This document shows, piece after piece, positions 21,600 through 34,878 of a DNA stretch of 64,000 nucleotides; the first letter of the stretch is position 1, and each line of letters begins with the position of its first letter. Position numbers and translations under genes: made by a program. Location of the stretch: assembly GCA_963971425.1 (NCBI GenBank), contig OZ020515.1:38545198-38609197 (forward strand), read 5' to 3'. The DNA is from Bryoerythrophyllum caledonicum (lineage: Eukaryota; Streptophyta; Bryopsida; Pottiales; Pottiaceae). Below the pieces are notes generated by a model. It searched no databases. It saw only the letters and a list, made by a program, of their open reading frames with translations, and was not told where the DNA came from.

Positions 21600-24500
21600 G
21601 ACCACCAACCTCTACTTGTCAAGCTTCAATTAAGTCTCTTACCATGTGACACACTATTTTTGCCAAGTCCACGTGGCTGAAACCCAACTACTTCATCCTT
21701 GGGCTTCACCTTCTACTTCAGAAGAAGGAAGATAGGACGAGTCATATCTTTAAAATTCCGATCCAACCTCTCCAAAGCAAGAAGATGGGCCATGAGAGCC
21801 TTCTATGTACATAAAACGTTGACGTCGGCATAATCTACTGGCCGCCTCAGTGAGTGCGCAACGTACTAGTCAATTCTGAACTTGTGAGTCTTGGTTAGAA
21901 TAGGCTTGTACCTATAGAACAAAAATATAGTTAGATGTTGGAATAAAAAGAAGAATAAAGAAACAAAAAATTACAATAGAAGAAAGAACTACCTCACAAC
22001 TTCAATACCATTCTCCACAAAAAACTCAAATTGCTTCATAATGGTTGAGCGAGGTTCCTCATGGCCCCTCACAAAATAATTCTTGGAGATGTATCAATGG
22101 AATATATAATTATATCCAATAGGTGTACTAATGCTTGGGGAAATTGACTATATGACAATTACTTATTTTTTCAACGTTAAGACATCACAGGTTGACACAC
22201 TTGTCCCCAGGCCCCCCTTGAAGAACCTTCTTACCGCTTTAGTACCTACAAACTTGACCTTTTAGTACCTAACATCCTTAAAGATGTGGAACACGACCTC
22301 TAAAATAGATGTCTTTATAATTCGGTGCTCCTGCTCTAAACGTATCACTTGTCCTATTGCCCACAATATATTTTGTATCCAATACACATAAAAAAGGTCA
22401 AGTATATTAATATCCAATACGCAAGGATGTTGTAAATATGTTTCATGCATACAACAAAGGTTAAATACAATACTTACAATTGGAAAGGATATAGGAAACC
22501 GTCCCTTTTTGTGACCTGAAGGACAAAATTGTGCAATGTGTCTATGAAGCCGCAGGTGTCGTCTTGTGCAGCCAAATCACCAATCGAAAGTTCACTTCCG
22601 TATCCCATGGCCTCACGCCATTCATTGAAGGACTTTGTTGCCCATTTATGGCTCTGCCCACTTCCACACTTGCTGCCATCTAAAAAAATTGCACTTTTTT
22701 TGGCATCCAAATTGTGAAATCGGGTAGGCTTTGAATCTTTGGAACCGCTACTTGGAAGAAGTTCTTCATAGTCATTCCCCTTCGGAAAATCTTCACCAAG
22801 TGGAACAAAATGAGCATGATCACCGTCATCATCTTTGTTCCATTCTTGTACATCATGATGATCCACATCTTCAAGTTTCCCCTCTTCCTTGTCATCTTCC
22901 TCTGAAGCAATATAAACACTTAAAATCAAACAAATACGGAAACACTAACAAGCATTCAAACATCAACAAACAACTAACAACAATATTAGTCAGCAAACAA
23001 AAAGCGGCAACAATAGCAATTGGAATGATCAGCAATTGGAACGATCAACAATAAATCAATGAAATAATAAAACAATCAACATCATCAGCAATAAAGTAGC
23101 AGCATGATCAACAAACAAACAAGCAACATCTAGTACAATCAGCAAACAACATTTGAATAGCAACAACAAACAAACTTCAGCATGATAAAAAAAATGATAC
23201 AACTAATTAAACAAACTCATTCAATAATCACAAACCTTCTTCATTGTCCTTTATCTTAGCCACTCCATCAACATCACCGACAATTGCAGGGCCTGTCTCT
23301 TCAAGGCTAATATCAGTTCCAAAATATTTTACAAAAGAATTTACAAACCTCCGTTAGTCGCACCTTGCTTACAACCATACGTTAATATAGACACATATAT
23401 ACATTCATGTAGCCATAAGTACACACACAGTTATATATATATATATATATTACTATACATATGTACACAACAATACATACGTAGAACATACGCAAAGCAA
23501 TTGTACATACATTCTCAAAGCCATACAATAATACAACAAGGTCTACATAGCAATACATGAAATTGCAAGCATACATACAAACATACATATATAGAGAAAA
23601 ATTCTTATACATATAAAGAATAGAATTTTCATACATACACATGGCAAAAATCTCATTTAAAATTGAGAATTACAAACCTTGAGATACTTTGTGAGATAAT
23701 GCAGCACTATATCCATGAACAATGTCCCCAAATTGACGTTGATCACCTCCATCGCCACATCTATTGCCAGGAGGCACACTTACATTAAAAGATTAGAGAC
23801 CTTCTGAGAACAAGCATATCAACAAAAAGACAGCTAAACGTAACATACACAAACTAAAAACGAAGAAACAACACACTTGAATAAATAGAAGACAAACCTG
23901 AGGAAATATAACCGTCCAAACCCCCTATATCTTCCACCACATCGATGACGGGAGGCGTATTTGCAATTGCATAAAGAACATAGATCAATTTCCAAGATGT
24001 TAAAGATGAAATCTAAATATGGCACTGCTGCATGGCAACTAATTGGACATGGCCCGCTTTGTATATGCAATTGCAAACAATTATAATAAGCAAAAAAATC
24101 ACAAGATTCCAGCTAATTTAACTTGAACTTATCTTTGAAGCCATAAATAGTTAGATCAGATTCGTTGGTTATAATATTAATATGATGGACATCCTTGTTC
24201 TCTCTTTAACCTCAATTTTAAAATAAAAATTCCAAATTAAGATAATAAATCCATATATTAATCCACATGAAGATAAATAATCCATAATGATCCACATGAA
24301 GACATTAATCCATACTATTGATAAGGAAACTCATAATAAAAAATAATGAAATATGAATGCAAATGATTGGAAAAATACAATGAGAAATCATACCTTCTGC
24401 AATTGAGTTAGGATGACATTGTAAGAGAGATTACACCAATCGTCTATTGATTCCTTGTCATCCTCAAATTCAACAATGAGCTCGTCCTCTTGTAGCTCGT

Positions 24501-24840
24501 GCTGCCAAAGATTGTGCTTGTGCTCAACCTCCTCTAAAAATAGGATTTCTTCCAGAAAATGAACTTCAGATCCTGGTGGAGACTTTGAGTATCTAGATTC
24601 ACTGACACCTGCACAATCGGATCTAGACAATCAAATCAAAATTATATCTATGTACTACAATCAGATCTAGACACGTCCTAAAATAATTAGATCTTTTAAT
24701 AATCACAAGCAAACTTACTGGGTTTTTTCTTCATTAAAGATTTGCTCCCCGAGGTTAATTGAAGATCGAACATGAAAAACGTTGGAGTGTGTTCATATAC
24801 GACCAATTCTTTGCTATCTATGTCAATCTTCCTCTTTCAA
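21600..24840 (-). pseudogene. Multi-exon DUF3504/Crypton-like tyrosine recombinase relative, decayed
   Basis: Minus-strand exons can be followed at 24840-24719 (KELVVYEHTPTFFMFDLQL), 24608-24394 (acidic, VSESRYSKSPPGSEVHF), about 23970-23900, about 23780-23690, about 23340-23236 and 22901-22478. Later segments lie near 22400, 22090-22000 and 21905-21650. Most donors read GTTTGT or GTAAGT/GTATGA, and several joins keep phase. The 22901-22478 exon ends with SHKWATKSFNEWREAMG and FVLQVTKRDGFLYP, resembling the start of DUF3504-type (Crypton-derived) proteins. RYKPILTKTHKFRID and GLGKNSVS follow. TAG stops at RID-stop-YVAHSL and twice further on make it a pseudogene. Family assignment is by remembered pattern; the catalytic Arg/Tyr set was not confirmed. 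Confidence 0.42.
23431..23452. repeat. TA dinucleotide run
   Basis: About ten TA units within an AT-rich intron-like region of the recombinase-like gene. Confidence 0.9.
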
Positions 24841-27800
24841 TTTGGATAGGTATTCGTGATGTCCTCTATTGTTGAAGATCACCCATATACACGTGAACTT
24901 AGCACAATTTAGTATCACCGGTTACCAAACACTATTCTAACCAGAGTATTGCCATTGCATACGAGCAACCATCTAGTAAGCAAACATCTACTAAGCTCTA
25001 AAAAATAACTCATACCTGAACGAATGCCTGGAAAGGTTAGTAATGCTTAACAAGGTGTAACGGCGACAAGCAAGCATGAGGGAAGACGTGGTGGATCAAA
25101 CACCAGATTCAAGTAGTGAAAATAACAAGAAAAAACAGCAAGAGCGCCCGAGCCCTGATTACAACTGAAGACAAGTTTGTCGTAAGAATCCAAATGCTCA
25201 ACGCTTATACAGGTTCACGATCGGCACTTGCGTGGCGGCATCGACACTCTTCTCTCTTCTAACACGTAAACACAATCACCTAAGAAAAACAGAGTGGATC
25301 TCCGTAGTGAAGAACAGAATGGCACAACAAAGCAGTGAAGAACAAAGCGGCAAAGACTTGACCACGACAAGTAGACCACAATGACGGGCACAGTCAAGTG
25401 AGAGGCGTGGGGCGCACAAGTGAATGCACAGAAGTGAATGGATAGAAGTGAATGCACACAAGCGAGAATGCACTTACATTGTAGGCCATCTAGAAGCTTC
25501 CAACAAAATCGCAGCCCTTTAATCGAATGGTGGAGATGCGTCCGCATGATCTAACACTGGAGATTGGGCAATTTAGCTCAATCCGTAGATTGAATGGTTG
25601 AGATCTAAAAGAAAGTGTGGAGCGTTGTACGGAAACAAAACTAGGAGTTGTCAAGTGTATATTGGCCCAATGACGGCGTCTATGCTCATTGATGATGTCA
25701 AAGGCACCACATTGAATCCCATGACTAACAACACAAGGGGAAAAACCCGGCGCCAATACGCTTCACATACATTTGCAGAGCTTATACAACATCAACGACT
25801 CCACCCACAACATGGAGATTTTACATTTTGATTCTACTCATGGCTATCATCATGTACGCGACCGTTTGTATGTACAAGAATTGAAGAAAACACCAAGGAG
25901 TACAATAATTGCACTTAAATGTAAACATTGGAGATGGATTGACAATCCAGCTTTGTTGTTGGTGATTGCCCATTTGATTATCACAGCCAATAATTCCATA
26001 TTGATTGGTGGTGCTTGAAGTGGTTACTATATATGCTTCAAAGATTCTCTCCAATGGTATAGTGATCGCCGGATGTAATCCCACCGGTTGAGTCACTTAT
26101 ATTTGGTCTTTAATATCCTATCGTGAGTAGTTGCAGGTATCCGAACTTGTGCATAATGCTTGAGATATCAGTGGTTCTGTTAGTAATCTGCATGTTTTGT
26201 CAATATCACTTGGGTCATATCCGGATTGACATCCACTTGGATAAAGTACATGTGTGGTTGAGGCTATGCACGGGCATGGAACTCGTTGGGTGGGGAGTGG
26301 GGTAGTGGACCAAAAACTGTGCTCGGATGTTATGTAGCAAGAGGCCCGCGCTCTTGGGCCTCACGCAATGGGAGGGGCCTTTCTTGTTGGGCCGAGCTTC
26401 CATCCTTGCCCTCATCGCTAGGTCCCTCCCATACCATGAGGCCCTCAAGTGGGGGCCTCTTGCTATATAAAACAATCTTGCAACAAGGAGGGATTTAAAG
26501 GCAAATAAAATTCAATTTATTCTTTTTAATTTGAGTTTTGTATAAAATCTTACTCTAGACAATGAAAATAGATATTTAATGTTTTTCTGAGGAAAAAAGG
26601 TAAATGGGGAAGTACAAAATCTCAAAATTTTGTGTCTGATTACATCAAAGAATGAAAGCTTATTTTGCACAATACCCGAGAACTTTGACTCTTCTTAGTG
26701 AGAATCTTCTCCACAGTCTAAAGTTTTTTTTGAGTAAAATCTCAAATGAAGTCTCATTGGTCGGTTGTAAACAAAAGATCAATTTTCTTTGAGTAATTTG
26801 GAAATTTTTGCAGATCGCCTACCCTCCCACAAAGATTGTTTTTGTGTAGCATAGCTTTGCTACACAAAACAACATGTTGTATTTCAAATGTTGGGTCTTT
26901 ACAAAAATTATATCCCAAGAAGCTTTTAGAGGTATCCATCTATAGTTAAAACATCAGAGAGAATTGTTGAAAATGGGCACCATAGGAACTTGGCCGGGTT
27001 CTACAAATGCCCATTCTTAGACATTTCATCCTTTAGCAATTAAATCATGTGATAATGTTAGCAGCATAAGTGTAATATGACGCTTTTTCGATTGCACTAG
27101 AATGAGCAGTTTGAAAGTGTTTTTGGTGTGAAAATGCCTTGGGCCTTTATGGGTGAAACGTCACTGGTGCTGGACATTACTTATAAAAATGAATAGCTAA
27201 AACGCTCCACGTTTTCACGTGAGGGGGAGTGAGGAGTTAGTCGCAAAAACATGCATCAGAGTTGCTAAGAGGTGCTAGGCTTGGTGAATGTCCTCTCTTT
27301 TGTAGTGTTTTCGTGTATGTGGGGATGCAGAAACGCCCATGTGTTGAATAGACAAAAAAGATTCAGATACGTGTTGAGTTAGGCTCTAAGTGAACACATT
27401 GTGAGGAGATCGTTAGAGGTACACTGAAAAGTAAGGGAACCTATGTGTTGGCTATCGAGATCTATCACCATTGTACTCACTGTGCACACATACTAGCCAG
27501 ATCCAATCTCGATAGCTGGATTAAGGCGGTTCAGATCTACCCACTCCTCCCTCCCCTGCTCCCTGGAAACCTTAGAAAATATCACAGTGGTAGACCAAAC
27601 AGATCCAGCACAACTGCGCTATACTAGAAGTTTGATAGCAAAGACAAACAAAGTAGGTACACCACTAGACCCACCGCGCACAATCACGCACATCACTTGC
27701 AAATCGATAGACACAACACTCCCTACTAGTAAGACGCCGGACCCAGCTTGAGACTCCCCATATCTGCTCCGTCAACCTGCCCCGCCGGAGCCAGCTCGAG

Positions 27801-28303
27801 ACTCCCCAGATCTACTCCGCCAACCTGCCCCGCCGGAGTCACAAGGAACCACAGAGGAGACAACAAGCACATACGGAGCGAGCACATCACCGCGCCAAGC
27901 GAGATCTACCCCTGCGACACAGCTGAAGAACAAGGAAAATACCAAAATCAGGCTCACTCTAAACCTAACCACTCTACTTTGTCTCACTTCGTTTTTTCTC
28001 TACAGTTGTTGCTTTTACCACTACTCACACTCTCCACACACTATTTGTCACCACACCTCACGACACAACGAATTAGAAAGGAAATCCAACATCACACGCA
28101 CTCCACTAGAAGAATTAGAAAATAGAATAACACCACTTAACCAATACATACATTACATCAAAAGTGTGAAATCTCACACCTCGTGGAAGCATTATGTTCA
28201 GACCCTTGCAAGATTTGAAACAAGAACCAAAGAAACAGTCGCCGGCTAACGAATCCCTGCATACAACCTTACAAAGGATCAGCTTCAAGGCATCACCTTC
28301 CAC
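24841..28303. other. Region without supported genes
   Basis: Apart from the small hairpin element at 26335-26465, no coding or RNA gene was recognised. About 25380-25480 has loosely repeated GAATGCACA-type words. From about 27.7 kb composition becomes A/C-rich and may already be the 5' region of LINE copy A; its true 5' end could not be placed. Confidence 0.35.
26335..26465. mobile_element. Small hairpin (MITE-like) element
   Basis: The left arm TAGCAAGAGGCCCGCGCTC and the right arm, whose reverse complement starts TAGCAAGAGGCCCCCACTT, pair over about 45 bp with mismatches. The centre is GC-rich. No target duplication could be assigned, so the superfamily is unknown. Confidence 0.55.
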
Positions 28304-29529
28304 ATGCAAGTAGCACAGACTACAGTAGGAGCAAAACGAGGCCAAGGAAACCGGGCGAGCACGCTCCACACGAAGACCAACTACCAGGCTTGCTCCTCTC
28401 CCAAACCTCGTCTTGTTTTAATACATTGCATTCCCACTCTTAATAACTACTTGAACACTCACGTAGATAGCACACATAAATACGCAAGAAAACAAACAAA
28501 TAAAGTCAGTGAGGGTACAATAAAAATACCAGATACATGTCACTCCCAAGAGTGGAAGCGCTGGAGAAATCCGCCCATGACTCATGACGGCATAACCCTG
28601 CTCAACAACACTCACAACTCTAACAAGATAAGAAAATTGCACGCATGCAGGGACCTACAACAGGGAGATATATTTTGCCGCTATCAACTAGGAGAGAGGC
28701 GCCCCTCCCGAGCGCCACTCTTCACCGACCGAAGACAACACGCTCCCGGCACCAAGCATCAGCCCATTGCCATGCACAAGCTCTCTGATACCTCCAGCAA
28801 CCAGGCAGATAAGCGACAATCTCAAGACGAATATAGCAAGCGCACAAGGAACCAACATCCACCCCGTAAACTGTCCTCCCTTGCAAGTGGACCTCTCAGC
28901 GCAGGCAGAAAAGACAGAAGAGAAGCGCGCCCCTCCGAAAAAGACGAACATCGCAGGCGAGAAGCACAACCTGCAGCAGACGCAACAAGGAGTCAAGAAA
29001 AGATACAGACCGAAGTAGCCCTGCGTAGTGGAGAACAACTACAACGCCCCCCCCAACAAACCCCACGGCAACAACCTCGTAAGTGACAGGAAATATCTCC
29101 CCCACAACAAAACCACACCAACGCCGACGTGCTACCCCTCCCACCTAATTCACCGGCCCGACACCACACAGGACGAAACCAACCCACACAAGACAGTCCT
29201 AGGAGTGCACATATGAGCTTGGAACCCAAACAGACTCTCCCATCAAAGAAGATAACCTTCTGGACAAACCTCGCGATTTCCCCACCGACCACACTAGCCC
29301 CAGAGCCTTCCAGGAGATGTACAAGCCCAAGGGCGAAACACCTCACAGACACTACAACAAGGACAAGTAGAAGACTTATAGAGCAGGGACAAACACGACG
29401 ATTGGAGACATCCTTGCCAAGCCCACCAGCGCAGCCAACTGCTCATCAACCTCCCTCCCGAACGAAGCACCTCCGGGTGAAGAAGAAGACCCAACTCTCC
29501 TCCTCGATACACGAACGCAACAAACACCA

Positions 29530-29860
29530 GCCATCGCCCTTTTCCGAGCCTCGGTACAGGAACGCTGCCTCTCTCTGCCTACTCCGACTGAAGAAGAAGA
29601 CATTACTCGAACCCCAACCATCGCCCCCCTCCGAGCCTCACAACAGGAGCGTTGCCCCTCCCCGCCGACTCCGGCTGAAGGAAAAGACCCAACTCGAACC
29701 CCAACCATCGCCCACCTCCAAGCGTCGCAGCAAAAACGATGCCTCTCCCCGCCTACTCCGGCTGAGGAGGAGAACGCAACTTGAATCCCAGCCATCACCT
29801 CCCTCCAAGCTCCGCAAGAGGAGCGTTGCCCCTCCCCGACTACTCCTGCTGCAGACGGAC
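29530..29860 (+). repeat. 87-bp tandem repeats inside ORF1 of copy A
   Basis: About three and a half copies with 87-bp spacing (CCAACCATCGCCC at about 29614 and 29701, a variant at 29788). They encode 29-residue units built on LEPQPSPPS and RLRLK-type stretches, so the frame is kept. Confidence 0.8.
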
Positions 29861-29967
29861 ACTGATTTTGACTCGGAGCTGGCCCCCCCTAGTAACATCA
29901 GAAGCGAGGGGACGGACACTGACTTTGACTTGGAGCTGACCCCCCTTGGTCACATCAGAAGTGAGGG
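29854..29967 (+). repeat. 57-bp tandem duplication inside ORF1 of copy A
   Basis: Two copies starting GACGGACACTGA at 29854 and 29911, encoding an acidic 19-residue unit (TDTDFD followed by ELxP and IRSEG). In frame. Confidence 0.85.
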
Positions 29968-31714
29968 GAGAGGCACTACAGCCAACACATCACTCGAGGA
30001 GATGTCTGACAATGCACCCCAAGCATCCCAAGCAACCAGGAGAGACTTCTCCAACATTCAACTCAAGTTTCTCCAAGAATCCAAGGCAGTAGACATGAAG
30101 GTGGAGAGTACTTCAGAAACTTCCAAGAGGTCCACAGAAGCCCAAAAGGATAGTCCTTCTATTGGAGAAGCCCCAACCTCTACAAAGAAAGCCAGAGGTA
30201 ACTCTACATCCTTACTACAAGTCTCTATTCCAGACTTTTCCTCCTTTCATTTTTGGTTGGGTTTCTCCACCATGGAGAAACTCGCAATCGATGAGCAGCA
30301 AGAGCCTTTGTTTAGTGGAGAGAGCGTCTTGGACATGATTACTTGAGGAATGCCCAAGGAAGAAGCAGAGGAGGCTATTGGCGCCAAGATGGGGTATCCA
30401 AAAGTCCCACAAATTTTATACTCCCCTATACGAAGTGACAACATCGCGGGACAACATTATAATCTGACACATGTACAATTTGACATCCCCACCTCCCCTG
30501 AGATAGGTCTCTCTCTTGATTTTCAAGTGGCAATACATTTTGAACTACCACAACACCCTTTATATCATGAGGATGTGAGGAAGCTTACTATTGCTAGACT
30601 TAAACACATGAAGATATCCCTTGGCAAGAGTTTGATAGACCCCGTTGCAATCCTATGTAAGGGAGTCAAAAAACATGGCAAAAGCATATGGTCAGGAATT
30701 ATCAAGCTCCACCTCCTCAGGCCAGAGGTAGATGCCATTGCATTACTTAGAGGCACGAGGTATTTCATTTTGCACTTAGACCCGTTAGAACCAGCCTCGA
30801 GGGGGAAGGTATGCAAGACTTTTCATGCAGTGGCAAGGAAGAACTTGTCCGTGAAAATCAAGAGTGACAACCTTAAGGGGATGATTGCACACTCCCTCTT
30901 TCAGGATGTAGTAACCGATGGGTTTACAAGGAAGTTAGAGTTTGAGGTTACAGACGTTCAGAATATCCAAAACAAATCCCATGCCTTCATTGTAGCCCCA
31001 ACTCCACAACAGGCTAAAAAGTTTGAAGTTCATAGCATCACCACACGCCAGGAGATATTATGAGCAAAAGCTTCGAGCTCTGACACTCTATCAGCTATCG
31101 ATAGAGCAAAGAAAGACGCCCTCACGGTCACACTTTCTCACCTTCCCATACTAACCAGCGTGGCAAAAACCACGGAGGCCATTCAGAAGGTATTTGGGGA
31201 GAAATTGGTGTCTTTATGGTTCCATAAGCAGGAAGGGGGGAAACACAATGGAGGAGCCAATGTGCAACTCTAGAACCCCATCACTTATAGACAATTCTTG
31301 AACAAAACCTTCATGATAGGAAGGCACCAAGTGGAGATCTCACCTCACCGTCGTAGTCTGGATGGCGCGGATCCCCCTTCCCCCACTCTGGTGGAGAAAT
31401 GGAGATTTAGTGACATTAACAAGGCCCTTGTGAATACGGTGGCCTCCATATAAGCTACTCCCGCCCCTTCTGGCATCACTTGATCGGAGATGGCCTCCAT
31501 TATGGAGGCAAGAAACCAGAGATTGAGACAGGAGCTCACTACATTCCGCGAAGACATCATCAAAGAAACTAGGGCTTACACTAACAACATCACTCGAGAG
31601 CTCCAAGACAAGCTTGCCAACGTGGAGAGCCCGATGACCTCCACATTACTTGCAATGCAAGACATCACAAGATCCAAAGCCCCAGCCCTTGGAGACTCGT
31701 CAAACGTGGATTGA

Positions 31715-32441
31715 CCACAGAATATAGACAAACCTCTCAACGTCATGGAGCTCCATAGGTGAGTAACGATGACTCCCCTATCTCAACTAGGATTACTTTA
31801 ACTACCTCACCTCATCACAAGGTTATAGATGCACCTCCTATTCTCACAGTACACCCCGCTCACCCTCCCATCTCCTTTTATTCTCCTCCCAATCTCCTAG
31901 TATATTTTCTACCTACACTAACGCACACATTTCCACTCACTTCATCCTATTATAGTGCTACAAGTTTTGGTACCCGTCGTTCCGACCGGAGAAGGTTTTT
32001 TATTAGTGCTCTTCAAAATAAAATTTGTTTCATTCAACCCAACTATACGTCCCACCCGGAGCCATGTAGTATTTTCCACTTACTGCCAAACAAAAGCTCC
32101 AAACACGTCACATGGGAATAGTCTCTAGAGCCATTTGCTACCAACTCCACATCACCATACTTCACCATGGGGATAGAATATCCAAAGCAATTAATTTTTC
32201 TTATCTGCTACCAAACAATATTAGCTCCTAGAACTCACGTAGGAATAGTATATCCGGAGCCATCATTTGCTACCAAACAGAAGCTCCACATTAAGGACCC
32301 AATCAAAAGCTAGCTTAGTAGAACTACATAAATCTAAGCTCCAACCTCTAGTTCCACCTCTGACCTATAAGATAGAGGTGCCCATTCGATAATTTTGCAC
32401 TCTCCTTACCAAAGCAATAGGTAGCACAGAAAAAAACATAC
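31715..32441. repeat. ORF1 3' flank with diverged short tandem repeats
   Basis: After ORF1 the sequence has no gene. Between about 32090 and 32300, units like TGCTACCAAACAAAAGCTCC and GGAATAGTATATCC recur three or four times at roughly 70-80 bp. A further partial copy lies near 32690. Origin unknown; probably inserted DNA, because copy B has only about 0.9 kb between its ORFs. Confidence 0.5.
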
Positions 32442-33749
32442 CGACAAAATAATTCATGTCTAGTATCCATCGATGATCGTCAACTTGGTTGAAAGTGGTG
32501 ATGCCCAACAGAAAGCTCCGGTTGGGAAAGAGAACGCCAAACATCCTCTCCAACGTCTCTATCAGATTGTAAGCCCACTCTCCACTAAAGTTCTTCAAAG
32601 TCAGGTGCTCCTGCAAACAACCAAACGTGATGCACAGAACATAATATCAATCAGTGATAGCATTGACAAACAATACTACAGACACAACCAAATAAAAGCT
32701 CCACATCAGGAATCCAATCAACTCATTCCCCTCAATTCCAACTTCTATTTGACCTAATAAATTCCTTCCAAAAAAAGGAGGGTTGTATGGCAATGTGCCA
32801 GTTACAATTCCGCTTTTGCTTTACAGTTTCGTTGACTACAGTTGTGTGTGCTTTCTCCGCCTGTCCGTGTGCTTTGGGATATGTCGGCTGCCGGTTCTCT
32901 CCTTATGAGCTGAGTTGTAAGAGGTGAAAGCAGACATGGAATTGCGAAATTGGAAAACTTCAGGTTTCACTTCATCAAGCGAATACAGAAACGCATGAAT
33001 ACATAATCAAGTATCGGTACCCAATCCTCACGGAAACAAACACTGATCACACAATGCTGAAGGAGAATCAAAGTATGAAGAAGTATGCAACTTCTTCATA
33101 GTCCTGTTTGATCACCCTACCCTACAACCCTCTCAATTCCATGCATTAGAAACATTAAAAACTTGTGAGAGAACTTCGTAAAACTTGCCGCATAACCCTA
33201 AAGATTAAAGTCTCGCAAAGTGCACAAATTTTTATATCTGACCTTGATTTCCTCCTTGTCGTTGATTGTTGCGAGAGTCAAGAGCTTCGAGATGACCGAC
33301 TGCGCCACCTGCCGATGCAAAGAAACAAAAAATCCAACTCAGTGAAATTCTCCAGGGACAACTACACAGCATTTGCAGTACCGTGTCGCAGCTCGCACGC
33401 CCACTCATCTCGTGGCCACCACTGGGACGGGGCTCTTACAACAAACCCTGAAATTTCAGAGTTGATCATGAAAAACTTCCCACAGCCCTTCCACTCCGAA
33501 GTTTATGAGAAGCACACTAACCAAAAACCCTGGCAGTCGCATTGAATCGCAACCTACACTCCTCCACTACTATCACTCCAATACTAATGATCTCTCTACA
33601 ATGCAGCATGATGTTGCGTGAAATGCAAGTAAAGGGAACAATCCCATACATACCCAAAGCTCAGTCGGAGTTTTCCTCTTCCCGAGAGAAGACGCCATCC
33701 CCTCGGTCGCATCAAACGGTTTGACAACCCTAAACCGCGACGATAGCAT
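32442..33749 (-). CDS. Unrecognised spliced gene fragment between ORF1 and ORF2
   Basis: Three minus-strand exons join in phase with GT/AG borders: 33749-33654 (start MLSSRFRVVKPFDATEG, end KTPTELW), 33308-33243 (VAQSVISKLLTLATINDKEE) and 32610-32442 (GEWAYNLIETLERMFGVLF, ending LDMNYFV before GTATGT). Together they encode about 110 residues with amphipathic and hydrophobic stretches. I do not recognise the family. No further exon was found before transposon sequence begins, so this looks like the 5' end of a host gene that was captured or truncated. It lies inside or between the two halves of LINE copy A. Confidence 0.45.
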
Positions 33750-34878
33750 CTCGACCACCTGAAAAAAACCCCTCAAATTCCTCCTAATACCTCACACCGC
33801 CCTCCGCTGCATGATCCACGCCGCAACGTAGTACCCGAGGATGGCCAAGAAGAAGGAGCAAAACGGTTTACTTCTTGGTCTTCTTTGTCTATTGGTGTTG
33901 GTCTTCTTGGTCTTCTTGGTCCACCGGGAGCGGCGGACGGACAGACACTGACGCCTGTTATAGTAGTAGATAGATGCAGCCTCCTCTATCATAGTAAATT
34001 GTGTTCACCCCCCACCCTCTATTTGTTCTTATTACAAGTTTATACTACTTTATTCACTAAGATACATCTTGTCATTTATTTCTACTACTACATCAATATC
34101 TACCTACTCCCACGCATATTGCATCATCTTATTCTCTATCTCACTAAAAGTCTATTGCCTAAATATCTTGTATAGATTAGTTATCTTCCTCCCATCTCTA
34201 AAACCTCAATTTGTTATTAGACACTCTATTTTCTACATATATGCTACAAACACACCTAGAAGTGAGACACGAGAGGCATATATTACTTTCACTCTATGGA
34301 TTAATGCACACCTCCATTATTTATGGAACGATACTCCAACTACATATATGTACGCCTCTTACAAAAACTCTTAGAACACACACTTCCTTCGGGAGAATAC
34401 ATACCAACCACATAAACCACAGACCAATCCAAGACAAACACATAGAACCTAGAAAGATATCTCTACTTCAAACATGCACAATATAAACAAAAACTCATAC
34501 CACTTTACACTCACTACCATCATACAACGACTTATATCTCCTTTGCTACAAACAAACCTCCCTACAACCACAAACAAAAGCACAAAAACATACATATACA
34601 CAAACACGCACAATGTCATACACAAACCCACCAACCCAAAACACCACATACACAAATATACCACATATACACACAAAACTCAAGATAATTACACCATAAC
34701 CACCACCCCACACACCAAAAACACAAACAAAGACATACTTACAACAAGCTCCACAATCAAAAACACACACATAGTCACAAATAAAAATACTAAAAACAAA
34801 AAAACAATAACCAAACAAAAACCCATACATAACCCAATAAATCCAAAAAAACACATTAAACCCCTATACTATAGAATC

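Larger units (their letters stand above)
28304..31714 (+). pseudogene. LINE copy A, ORF1 (nucleic-acid-binding-like protein), five or more stops
   Basis: ORF1 of the non-LTR element, probably its RNA-binding partner protein. The N-terminal part (to about 30200) is Pro/Ser/Arg-rich with 87-bp and 57-bp tandem repeats. From about 30240 a conserved domain begins FHFWLGFSTMEKLAIDE and matches ORF1 of copy B (GKVCKTFH, LSVKIKSDNLKG, PTPQQAKKF). A coiled-coil-like tail (ARNQRLRQELTTFREDI) ends at 31714. One frame runs through from 28304 to 31714, broken only by stops at 29084, 30344, 31061, 31271, 31451 and 31481, with no frameshift in the conserved part. The first stop may simply precede the real start. 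No CCHC knuckle was seen. The RNA-binding role is inferred from position and size. Confidence 0.7.

Noticed and set aside
29376..29919. Ser/Val/Gly-rich minus-strand frames opposite ORF1 of copy A
   Set aside because: Reverse-strand readings of the in-frame 87-bp repeats.
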